This document shows, piece by piece, positions 1 to 5,620 of a stretch of DNA of 5,705 bases (the first letter of the stretch is position 1; every line of letters starts with the position of its first letter). The DNA comes from Burkholderiales bacterium (GTDB taxonomy: Bacteria > Pseudomonadota > Gammaproteobacteria > Burkholderiales > Burkholderiaceae_D), in assembly GCA_028868455.1 (NCBI GenBank), contig JAGWUK010000226.1:1-5705 (forward strand), read 5' to 3'. The notes beneath the pieces were generated by a model, which searched no databases, was not told the DNA's origin, and saw nothing but the letters and a program-made list of their open reading frames with translations. Made by a program: the position numbers and the translations under genes.

Positions 1-258
1 CACAAAAAATGATTAATATTATTTACGTTATAGGGCGTACGAAAAATTGTTCCGGCAAGTGAGCTGATTTCTCTTGCAAGCGACGTTCGTTATGGCGGCA
101 GACAAGCTGTTGTCTGTATTCCCGAATGCAGCATAGCGATAAAGTAGTACACATCGTACGATCAGAAGATAGAACGCCGTTTGAACTGTTTTGCGTACGT
201 CCTGCGTTATAGCGACGTAAGCGTTTTCGCAATCATCTGTTAAACAAAGGAAAGACAC
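1..258. other. Intergenic region upstream of ppx, with repeated short motifs
   Basis: I see no convincing gene here. Short open frames exist on both strands but lack ribosome binding sites and recognisable protein sequence. The first 30 bases are AT-rich. A weak + strand promoter for ppx could be TTGAAC (181-186) with CGTTAT (205-210), spacing 18, but the -10 match is poor. On the - strand a TATAAC hexamer (32-27) could be the -10 of a divergent gene beyond the left edge. In many betaproteobacteria ppk lies near ppx, but nothing visible here proves that. The palindrome CGTACG occurs three times (36-41, 155-160, 194-199) and CGTTATRG three times (26-33, 88-95, 205-212), which may be regulatory or chance. 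Confidence 0.6.
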
Positions 259-1716
259 ATGCTGGCCGCCGTTGATCTGGGTTCCAATAGTTTTCGTTTG
301 CATATCGGACGTCACGAAGGCGATGCGATTAAGGTGGTGAAAAGTGCACGTGATCCGATTCGTCTGGCGGCAGGTCTGGATAGCCGCGGCAACCTGACGC
401 CGGAAGCGATGGAGAGTGCCATCAGTTGCCTGGCCAGATTTCGTGAAATTCTGAACGCCTATCCGATCGACAGTGTGCGCGTGGTGGCCACCAATACGAT
501 CCGTATCGCAAAAAATGCTGCCGAACTGTTGCCACACGCCGAGGAAGCGATTGGCTGCCCGATCGAAGTGATTTCGGGGGAAGAAGAGGGGCGCCTGATT
601 TATATGGGCGTCTCGAATGCCGTCGCCATTCCGGGCGAACGCCGCCTGGTGCTGGACATTGGCGGTGGCTCGACCGAAGTGATTTTGGGGCGCGGCCATG
701 AAATCGTCAAAGTCGAATCCTTCAGCATCGGCACCGTCAAACATAGCAGCAGTTTTTTTCCTGATGGCCGATTAACGGAAGCCGCTTTCGAGGCTGCCAT
801 CCTGTCGGCTCGGTCAATGTTCGAAGACGCTGCCCCGCCGTATCAGCCGCAACACTGGCGCAAGGCGTACGGCTCCTCCGGCACCATGCGCGCGATTTCC
901 GATGCGATTGTGAAGGGCGGTCTCGGCGATAGCAAACTGACGCTGAAAAGTTTGAACGCGCTCAAGCAATATTGCGTGCAGGCCGGTCAGATCAATCAAC
1001 TGGAACTCAGCGGCATTAAGCCAGAACGCGTGGCGATGGTAGTCGGTGGCCTGGCGATCCTGATTGCTTTGCTGATGGAATTCAACATCGAAGAATTATT
1101 GCCGATCGAAGCCGGATTGCGCATGGGCGTCATGTGGGATCTGTATCTGCGTTCCACCAAGCGCGACCGGCGCGAAGTCGCCGTGCAAAATCTGGCAGCT
1201 TTATTCCATACCGATATGTCGCGTGCGAATCGTGTCAACGACATGGTGAAGTCTTTGTACCAGCAACTGAAACCGGCATCGGATATCTATGTGCGTTTGC
1301 TGCAATGGAGCGCAACGCTGCACGAAGTCGGCATGGTGGTGTCGCATACCGGTTATCACAAGCACGGTGCTTATATGGTGGAAAACGCGGACATGGCGGG
1401 TTTTACCACGCGCGAACAAAGAATCATGAGTAAATTAATCCTGAGCCAAAAGGGCAATTTGCGCAAAATCGGCGATGGTCTGTTCGATTCGGATTTTGCC
1501 AAAGCCGTGCTGGCTTTGCGGCTTTCCGTCATGCTGATGCACTCGCGCGCTGAGCTGGATTTTCAGGATATCCGCCTCAAAATGAAAAAAAGTATAGAGC
1601 TGGAAATGCGCCGCGACTGGGTCAGTGTGCACCCGACGGTGTCGTATTGGCTGCAAAAAGAAATCGAATTCTGGAGCGAAATCGGCGTCGAATTTTTGGT
1701 GCGCGCCAACGTCTGA
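259..1716 (+). CDS. ppx: Exopolyphosphatase, Ppx/GppA phosphatase family
   Basis: Predicted cytoplasmic enzyme that removes terminal phosphates from inorganic polyphosphate; family members can also hydrolyse pppGpp. At 485 residues it is close to full length (E. coli Ppx about 513, GppA about 494). The ASKHA-type nucleotide/phosphate fold is visible in order: phosphate-1 loop DLGSNSFRL (residues 6-14), the acidic SGEEEGRLIYMGV segment (106-118) carrying the likely catalytic glutamate (Glu109/110), phosphate-2 loop LDIGGGSTEV (132-141), and GSSGTMRAI (205-213). The C-terminal half is helical and HD-like, with LHEVG (354-358) and a His-rich GYHKH stretch including His363, His367 and His369, as in long Ppx proteins. 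The ATG at 259 is supported by AGGAAAG (248-254), 4 bases upstream, and by the family N-terminus starting at the phosphate loop. Ppx is preferred over GppA on general resemblance; sequence alone does not settle the substrate. It converges on the receptor gene and appears monocistronic within the window. Confidence 0.93.
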   Translation: MLAAVDLGSNSFRLHIGRHEGDAIKVVKSARDPIRLAAGLDSRGNLTPEAMESAISCLARFREILNAYPIDSVRVVATNTIRIAKNAAELLPHAEEAIGCPIEVISGEEEGRLIYMGVSNAVAIPGERRLVLDIGGGSTEVILGRGHEIVKVESFSIGTVKHSSSFFPDGRLTEAAFEAAILSARSMFEDAAPPYQPQHWRKAYGSSGTMRAISDAIVKGGLGDSKLTLKSLNALKQYCVQAGQINQLELSGIKPERVAMVVGGLAILIALLMEFNIEELLPIEAGLRMGVMWDLYLRSTKRDRREVAVQNLAALFHTDMSRANRVNDMVKSLYQQLKPASDIYVRLLQWSATLHEVGMVVSHTGYHKHGAYMVENADMAGFTTREQRIMSKLILSQKGNLRKIGDGLFDSDFAKAVLALRLSVMLMHSRAELDFQDIRLKMKKSIELEMRRDWVSVHPTVSYWLQKEIEFWSEIGVEFLVRANV

Positions 1717-1860
1717 GGCACGGTATTACCGACGCTGCGGAAGAATGATTGAAGGATTGTGCAGGCAGGGTGCCGTTGCAAAGACGGCGTAAAACGCCTC
1801 ATCGGGCAGGCTAAATCCGTTGGCGTTGGCAACATCGTGCTGCACATTTTTATTCGTGCA

Positions 1861-1892
1861 CACCAGCACCGCATGCTGTGTCCGTGCTGGTG
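1861..1892. repeat. Inverted repeat, 9-bp perfect arms
   Basis: CACCAGCAC (1861-1869) is perfectly complementary to GTGCTGGTG (1884-1892). The 14-base loop contains the palindrome GCATGC (1871-1876). It lies about 145 bases after the ppx stop. No T-tract follows on either strand, so it is not a canonical intrinsic terminator. It could be a 3' UTR stem that limits exonuclease digestion of the ppx mRNA, or a protein-binding dyad. Confidence 0.55.
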
Positions 1893-1930
1893 GTCGACAA
1901 GGTATTACATATACTCCCTGAAATTTCAAT

Positions 1931-1953
1931 AAAAAACCGCCTCATTGCGCTGG
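1931..1953 (-). terminator. Weak candidate rho-independent terminator for the receptor gene
   Basis: Read on the - strand, CCAGC (1953-1949) can pair with GCGG (1940-1937) through four base pairs with one bulged A and an 8-base loop, followed at once by six T residues (1936-1931). The U-tract is good but the stem is short. It lies about 270 bases beyond the receptor stop codon, which is far for a simple operon end. It may terminate read-through or be coincidental. Confidence 0.3.
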
Positions 1954-2167
1954 AATTGCCTGCGAAGTTGAAAATATACAGGGTAGGAGTATTGCTTTGG
2001 CGTGATGCAAATGACGACGTACTGATCGCCACTCCTGCAACGCCTGATAGCAGACGGCTATGTGCAGAAGTAGGCGAAAAGTCCACAGCCGAATCAGTCA
2101 GAATTTGCGCAACACGACCTTGCTGCTTCAGGCCGCGTCAGTCCCCATCGAATCCGCTGCCACGCAT

Positions 2168-2192
2168 CCGACGCCATTGCGGTGGCGTCTGG
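2168..2192. repeat. Inverted repeat just after the receptor stop codon
   Basis: GACGCCA (2170-2176) pairs perfectly with TGGCGTC (2183-2189) around a 6-base loop. Two further G-C pairs (2168-2169 with 2191-2192) can form if one base is bulged. It starts about 30 bases downstream of the receptor stop on the - strand, a usual place for a 3' end structure, but no T-tract follows in that direction. It could be a Rho-dependent 3' end stabiliser. Confidence 0.5.
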
Positions 2193-2220
2193 AAAGGCGG
2201 AACAAAACGATGATCGCTGC

Positions 2221-4341
2221 TTAAAAATCGAATTGCGCTGACACTTTGTAAGTACGCGGAGCACCAGGGAAAATGTAGCCGCCCAGTGCCTGCGTCGCAT
2301 CGCGCCAGTAGAACTTGTCACCGACATTATCGATGTTCAAACGCAGCGTGGTGGCAACACCACCAATGCGTGTTGTGTAACGACTGCCGAGATTGAAGAC
2401 CTGATATGCCGGAACGATGACCAGATTGTCGGGAGAATAGGCTTTGTCGCCGGAATACTGCCAGCTCGCATTCAGATGCAGGCCTTGCAGCTGCGCCACC
2501 GCGTAATCGAGATGCACGGTGGATTTCAGTTTCGGCACATTTAACGAACGTTTGCCGTCGAGTGCCGTATTGCCGGTGCTTTGCTGAATCGCATCAAGCA
2601 CGGTCAGGCTGGCACCCATATGCCATTGCGGACTCAGTCGGCCTTGCGCGCTGAGTTCCAGGCCAGTGTGTTGTGCTTCGCCGTTTTGGACATACAGGTT
2701 GGCGCTGTTGATGTATTCCAGCGGTTTTTGAATGCGGAATAAGGCCGCGGCAATATTAAGATCGCGGCTCAGCTCGCTTTTGATGCCGATTTCCACTTGC
2801 TTCGATCGGGCCGGATTCAGCATGACATTCTGGTTGCTGGTACCGAAAGGTGCAATGCCGCCGTGTTCCAGACCTTGCGCAAACGAGCCATAGATGGACA
2901 GGTTTTGTGCAGGTTTGAATACCAGCGCGGCATTCGATACCCAGACGCTGCGGTCATAGCCGGGATTGTCGCGTTGGCTGCGTTGAATATTCAGACGGCG
3001 CACGCCGGCATGCAATTGCCAGGCATCGTTGAGCTGGATAATGTCTTGCGCAAATACCGACCATTCTTTGTCGGTACGACGCAGTAAAACCGGGCCTGTC
3101 GTGTTGGCCGATGGCGGTACAACAACAGGGTGGAACAGATTGCTGGTGCCGGCCAGGTCGTACACATAGTCGCCGAAATAATCGCGTCGTTGTGAATTGG
3201 ACGTGCCTACGGCCAGCGTGTGTTGCACGGTACCTGTGCTGAAACGTCCGTTCAGCAAGGCTTGCAGGCCGCGCAGGGTTTTGGATTCGTTCACGCTCTG
3301 GTAATCATAGACGTCGTAATCGCCATTCGCGCAGTAACCCGGATACAGGCCGTCTGTGCTGCAACCGTAAGGAAAGGCGGTGTAATCGTCGCGCTTGAAT
3401 TCATGCTGATTGGCGGCCAGCGTGGCGCGCCAGTTGTCGTTGAGTTGGTAGCTAAAGCGCAGGCCGACATCGGTATCGCGCGTATCGACGGGACGTGCCC
3501 ACGGCTGATCGTTGAGCATCAGATCGGCGCTGACATTGCGTGGCAGATCGGTGCCGTTGATCAGTTGAAAACCAGGAACAGACAACTGCGATTTATGTTG
3601 ATAATCGAGGTCAAGTTGCAGCAGGGCCTGCTTGTTCAGGTGCCAGTCAAATGCGCCGGAAATGAACTGGCGTTCGCCATTGGCGCCTTTCACATACGAG
3701 CGCAATTGTTCGCCGGCAGCATTCAGGCGATAGCCGAATTGCTGATCCGCCGAGCTGCCGCCGAGATCGATGGCGCCGTACAATGTGCCGCGTTCGCTGA
3801 GTTGCAGCGTGGCCGAGCGCAGGTTGTTGCTGGTCGGACGTTTGGTGACGTAATTGATGATACCGCCCGGCGTCGCAAAGCCAGCCTGGAACCCGGCGAT
3901 GCCTTTCAGGACTTCGATACGCTCTTTATTTTCCAGGGGAATCGAGGCGTCGCCTGGAATGGCGAAACCATCTTTGCGATAACTTGACGCATTGTCGAGT
4001 GCAAAGCCACGGATGGAAAATTGTTCGGAGTAGCCAACCGCGTTATAGGCATCGTTGACACTGGCATCGTACTTCATGGCGTCGGTCGTCTGGCGTATGC
4101 CCAGGTCTTGCATCTGCGACTGCGTCATGACGTTGACAGAAAACGGTGTGTCTTGCAAAGCCGTATCGATAAAGCCGGCGCTACTGGTACGGCCAGCGTT
4201 GACATCGCCGGTTTTGTTGCCGGTGACGATGACTTCCGGCAGGGCCGCTTGCGCACTTTGCGCATGGGCGGCGGGCAGAACGACAAAAAGTTGGGCGATC
4301 GATACAGCGATCAGAGTAGGGCGATATTGGATGCGTGACAT
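2221..4341 (-). CDS. TonB-dependent outer-membrane receptor, TPP-riboswitch controlled (candidate thiamin-compound transporter)
   Basis: A 706-residue outer-membrane gated barrel powered by TonB-ExbBD. The signal peptide covers residues 1-27 with a probable cut after AHA27. A TonB-box-like PEVIVTG lies at 35-41. The plug domain (about 57-170) includes DTPFSVNV (64-71), FSIRGF (108-113), ERIEVLKG (140-147) and PGGIINYVTKRP (158-169). The rest is a beta-barrel ending in FDF with the terminal Phe expected for Bam-mediated insertion. Cys327 and Cys337 probably form a disulfide in an extracellular loop. By homology style this is the 'TonB-dependent siderophore receptor' group. However, the mRNA leader carries a TPP riboswitch, so thiamin, a precursor or a derivative is the better guess for the substrate. 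The start at 4341 gives an intact signal peptide and has a weak SD (GAG, 4350-4348) six bases upstream that is buried in a hairpin. No iron-responsive Fur box was recognised. Receptor identity is secure; the substrate is inferred. Confidence 0.93.
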   Translation of the reverse strand: MSRIQYRPTLIAVSIAQLFVVLPAAHAQSAQAALPEVIVTGNKTGDVNAGRTSSAGFIDTALQDTPFSVNVMTQSQMQDLGIRQTTDAMKYDASVNDAYNAVGYSEQFSIRGFALDNASSYRKDGFAIPGDASIPLENKERIEVLKGIAGFQAGFATPGGIINYVTKRPTSNNLRSATLQLSERGTLYGAIDLGGSSADQQFGYRLNAAGEQLRSYVKGANGERQFISGAFDWHLNKQALLQLDLDYQHKSQLSVPGFQLINGTDLPRNVSADLMLNDQPWARPVDTRDTDVGLRFSYQLNDNWRATLAANQHEFKRDDYTAFPYGCSTDGLYPGYCANGDYDVYDYQSVNESKTLRGLQALLNGRFSTGTVQHTLAVGTSNSQRRDYFGDYVYDLAGTSNLFHPVVVPPSANTTGPVLLRRTDKEWSVFAQDIIQLNDAWQLHAGVRRLNIQRSQRDNPGYDRSVWVSNAALVFKPAQNLSIYGSFAQGLEHGGIAPFGTSNQNVMLNPARSKQVEIGIKSELSRDLNIAAALFRIQKPLEYINSANLYVQNGEAQHTGLELSAQGRLSPQWHMGASLTVLDAIQQSTGNTALDGKRSLNVPKLKSTVHLDYAVAQLQGLHLNASWQYSGDKAYSPDNLVIVPAYQVFNLGSRYTTRIGGVATTLRLNIDNVGDKFYWRDATQALGGYIFPGAPRTYKVSAQFDF

Positions 4342-4342
4342 G

Positions 4343-4386
4343 GTTTGCTCGTTGTTGCGATCGGTGACGACGGCGTGGGAGCAAAC
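4343..4386 (-). promoter_or_regulatory. SD-sequestering hairpin (riboswitch expression platform)
   Basis: In the receptor mRNA, GUUUGCUC (4386-4379) is perfectly complementary to GAGCAAAC (4350-4343), an 8-bp stem with a 28-base loop. The 3' arm contains the only SD-like bases (GAG, 4350-4348) and ends one base before the ATG. It lies 25 bases after the aptamer boundary. No U-tract follows the stem, so control is more likely at translation initiation than by termination. A competing pairing is possible: GCAAAG (4412-4407), at the aptamer's 3' edge, can pair with CUUUGU (4390-4385) and would disrupt the sequestering stem. Confidence 0.6.
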
Positions 4387-4410
4387 AAAGATTCAATGGC
4401 GTTGGACTTT

Positions 4411-4510
4411 GCGCTTCCCTTCGCTGGCATTATCCAGATCAGGTAGAAGGGACTCTCTCACCCGAAAACACATGTCAGACGCGTATTTTCAGGACCCCTA
4501 GCGAAGGCGC
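4411..4510 (-). promoter_or_regulatory. TPP riboswitch (THI-box)
   Basis: Thiamin pyrophosphate-sensing aptamer in the receptor leader. P1: CCUUCGCU (4507-4500) pairs with AGCGAAGG (4425-4418), 8 bp. P2: AGGGG (4499-4495) pairs with CCCUU (4451-4447). P3: CCUGAAAAUAC (4493-4483) pairs with GUGUUUUCGGG (4471-4461), 11 bp including G-U pairs. The conserved pyrimidine-sensing UGAGAG lies at 4460-4455. The pyrophosphate-sensing arm reads ACCUGAUCUGGAUAAUGCC (4444-4426) followed by AGCG, which is near-identical to the classical THI-box and to E. coli thiM as I remember it. All structural elements are present, so it should be functional. TPP binding is expected to lower expression of the downstream receptor. 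The gene it controls is a transporter rather than a thi biosynthesis gene. Confidence 0.96.
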
Positions 4511-4511
4511 T

Positions 4512-4541
4512 ACTGTAGCACAAATTCAGCTTTGCCCTGAA
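4512..4541 (-). promoter_or_regulatory. Probable promoter for the riboswitch-receptor transcript
   Basis: Read on the - strand, a -10 TACAGT (4517-4512) carries an extended TG motif (4520-4519), with a weak -35 TTCAGG (4541-4536) at 18-base spacing. Transcription would begin about 4506-4505, at the first bases of riboswitch helix P1, the usual arrangement for a leader aptamer. The predicted leader is about 165 bases. The -35 is poor, so the call rests on the extended -10 and the position. Confidence 0.5.
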
Positions 4542-4576
4542 CAGATCCGGCGCACCTGGCCGGGTCTGTTGTTTTT
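4540..4576 (+). terminator. Intrinsic terminator pointing rightward, antisense to the flanking genes
   Basis: AACAGATCCGG (4540-4550) and CCGGGTCTGTT (4560-4570) form an 11-bp stem with a single U-G wobble and a 9-base loop, followed by GTTTTT (4571-4576). Read on the + strand this is a textbook rho-independent terminator. On the - strand the same dyad has an A-C mismatch, is preceded by an A-tract and has no T-tract after it, so it is not a good terminator for rarD. Both neighbouring genes are on the - strand, so the orientation is unexplained. The left arm touches the receptor promoter's -35. Confidence 0.7.
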
Positions 4577-4590
4577 ATCAATACTGGATT

Positions 4591-4661
4591 GGAGTATGGT
4601 TAGTTGAAGCTCTATTGCGCTTACTTTATGGGCGGAATCAGCTTCAATCTCCTTATACTCC
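4591..4661. repeat. Long imperfect inverted repeat overlapping the rarD stop codon
   Basis: GGAGTAT (4591-4597) pairs with ATACTCC (4655-4661), two G-T pairs continue inward (4598-4599 with 4653-4654), and TTGAAGCT (4604-4611) pairs with AGCTTCAA (4640-4647). The arms total about 17 pairs interrupted by a small internal loop, around a 28-base centre. The rarD TAA (4655-4653) lies in the right arm. On the + strand, CTGTTTTTC follows (4662-4670), so this could be a second rightward terminator. On the - strand no T-tract follows. No flanking target-site duplication is visible. Confidence 0.65.
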
Positions 4662-5546
4662 CTGTTTTTCTACAGAAAAGCTGAGCCACAAGCCTTCCAC
4701 GGAGTACACCAGCAAGGCCGCCCAGATCGCCAGAAAGCCCGTCAGCCTGTGGCTGTCAAAAGGTTCGCTAAACAGCAGGACGCCCAGCAGCAATTGCAAT
4801 GAAGGTGCGATATATTGCAACAAGCCGAGTGTCGTCATCGGGATGCGACGGGCACCGGCGGCGAACAATAAAAGCGGAATGGCAGTAATCGGGCCGCTGG
4901 CCAGCAACAGCAATTTCACATCGGGTGTTTGAGTGATTAGCGCATTTTGCCCGTCCAGACTCAGCCAGGCCAGATAGCCGAAGGCGAACGGGAACAGCAT
5001 CGCCGTTTCCAGCGACAAGCCTTCCAGCGGGCCAAGTTGCGAGGTCTTGCGTATCAGTCCATAGGTGCCGAACGTTACGGCCAGAATCAGGCCTATCCAC
5101 GGCAAATGCCCGGCTTGCCAGGTCAGCCAGGCAACACCGGCAGCTGCCAGCGCAACCGCCAGCCATTGCCCGGGGCGCAGACGTTCACGCAACAGCACAA
5201 AGCCGAGCAAGACATTCACCAGCGGCGTGATGAAATAACCGAGGCTGGCGTCAATGACATGATCATGATTGATGGCCCAGATATACACGAACCAGTTGGC
5301 CGATAACAGCAGTGCGCTGCCAGCGAATCCGGCCAGCAATTTCGGCTGTCGTACCGCATTGCCTATCCAGCGCCATTGTTTGCGCCAGGTCAGCACGCCA
5401 AGCAAAAAGACCAGCGACCACAACATGCGGTTCAGCAGGATTTCTAAAGCAGGAACGCTGTGCAGACTTTTAAAATACAGCGGAAACAGACCCCAGATCG
5501 TATAAGAAATGGCGGCAAATAAAACGCCTTTGCGCATAGTGAGCAT
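4653..5546 (-). CDS. rarD: RarD-type EamA/DMT-superfamily permease
   Basis: A 297-residue inner-membrane protein close to the usual RarD length (E. coli about 296). About ten hydrophobic segments are visible, roughly at residues 8-24, 38-55, 73-95, 100-118, 127-144, 149-167, 180-198, 211-229, 239-258 and 267-287, arranged as two EamA-like halves. Family hallmarks include GVLFAAISYTIWGLFPLYFK near the N-terminus, EILLNRMLWS (about 35-44), SANWFVYIWAI, and SLGYFITPLVNVLLG in segment 4. RarD proteins are annotated as chloramphenicol-sensitivity permeases, but their physiological substrate is not established. Two starts are possible, 5546 and 5537 (Met4); neither has a clear Shine-Dalgarno sequence, and E. 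coli RarD has a longer N-terminus, so the choice is open. The stop codon lies in a long inverted repeat. The gene follows the BtuF-like gene in the same direction with a gap of 74 bases. Confidence 0.92.
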   Translation of the reverse strand: MLTMRKGVLFAAISYTIWGLFPLYFKSLHSVPALEILLNRMLWSLVFLLGVLTWRKQWRWIGNAVRQPKLLAGFAGSALLLSANWFVYIWAINHDHVIDASLGYFITPLVNVLLGFVLLRERLRPGQWLAVALAAAGVAWLTWQAGHLPWIGLILAVTFGTYGLIRKTSQLGPLEGLSLETAMLFPFAFGYLAWLSLDGQNALITQTPDVKLLLLASGPITAIPLLLFAAGARRIPMTTLGLLQYIAPSLQLLLGVLLFSEPFDSHRLTGFLAIWAALLVYSVEGLWLSFSVEKQGV

Positions 5547-5551
5547 TCGAG

Positions 5552-5571
5552 AAAAAGCGCTGCAGTGCAGC
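5552..5571 (-). terminator. Weak terminator-like hairpin after the btuF-like gene
   Basis: Read on the - strand, GCTGC (5571-5567), ACT, GCAGC (5563-5559) and GC are followed by TTTTT (5556-5552). The stem is only five pairs. It could end the BtuF-like transcript 50 bases past its stop. The T-tract ends only five bases before the upstream rarD start, so it would also lie within any rarD leader, which weakens the call. Confidence 0.25.
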
Positions 5572-5581
5572 AGGAGACCGT

Positions 5582-5587
5582 ATTATC
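5582..5587 (-). promoter_or_regulatory. Possible -10 element for rarD
   Basis: GATAAT (5587-5582) matches five of six bases of the sigma-70 -10 consensus on the - strand. The hexamer 17 bases upstream, CTGCAC, is a poor -35. If used, transcription would start near 5575, giving a short leader of about 30 bases without a clear ribosome binding site. Co-transcription of rarD with the upstream gene is the alternative. Confidence 0.3.
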
Positions 5588-5620
5588 GCTGCAAAGCGCA
5601 GGTCGTGCAGTGCTAATTCG

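Larger units (their letters stand above)
1717..2220. other. 504-bp convergent intergenic region, no convincing gene
   Basis: This lies between the 3' ends of ppx (+) and the receptor gene (-). Open frames are present, the longest a GTG-started + strand frame at 1878-2213, but none shows a recognisable domain, a well-placed ribosome binding site or a credible composition. The stretch around 1895-1985 is more AT-rich than the flanking genes. Several inverted repeats occur (1786-1798, 1861-1892, 2168-2192), and a T-tract on the - strand at 1936-1931 follows a weak stem. No canonical hairpin with U-tract is seen directly after ppx. The region may hold 3' UTR structures, decayed gene remnants or a small RNA. 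Confidence 0.6.

Noticed and set aside
28..744. 238-codon open frame on the - strand
   Set aside because: It is antisense to the N-terminal half of ppx, has a low-complexity composition without a recognisable domain, and its existence is explained by the codon bias of ppx.
1726..1929. 67-codon - strand frame in the convergent spacer
   Set aside because: No ribosome binding site or known family; a resemblance of its HAVLVCTN stretch to ferredoxin-like proteins is too short to support a call.
1878..2213. GTG-started 111-codon + strand frame in the convergent spacer
   Set aside because: No well-placed ribosome binding site, no recognisable domain, a basic and Cys/Pro-rich end; an AGGAG at 1985-1989 lies inside the frame, not before its start.
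3220..3987. 255-codon open frame on the + strand
   Set aside because: It lies wholly antisense to the receptor gene, whose signal peptide, plug and barrel are unambiguous; the + strand protein is rich in Ala/Val/Ile repeats typical of a shadow frame.
4055..4501. 148-codon + strand open frame running through the receptor start and the riboswitch
   Set aside because: It is antisense to the signal peptide and to a highly conserved RNA aptamer whose sequence is fixed by structure, so coding capacity is incidental. It could however overlap an antisense RNA ending at 4576.
1910..4663. Shared TATACTCCCTG in the convergent spacer and after rarD
   Set aside because: An 11-base match is expected several times by chance in a window of this size, and the flanks do not align.
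5559..5571. 13-base palindrome GCTGCAGTGCAGC as an operator
   Set aside because: Single occurrence, with no partner site or conserved context; it is already counted as the weak terminator-like stem.
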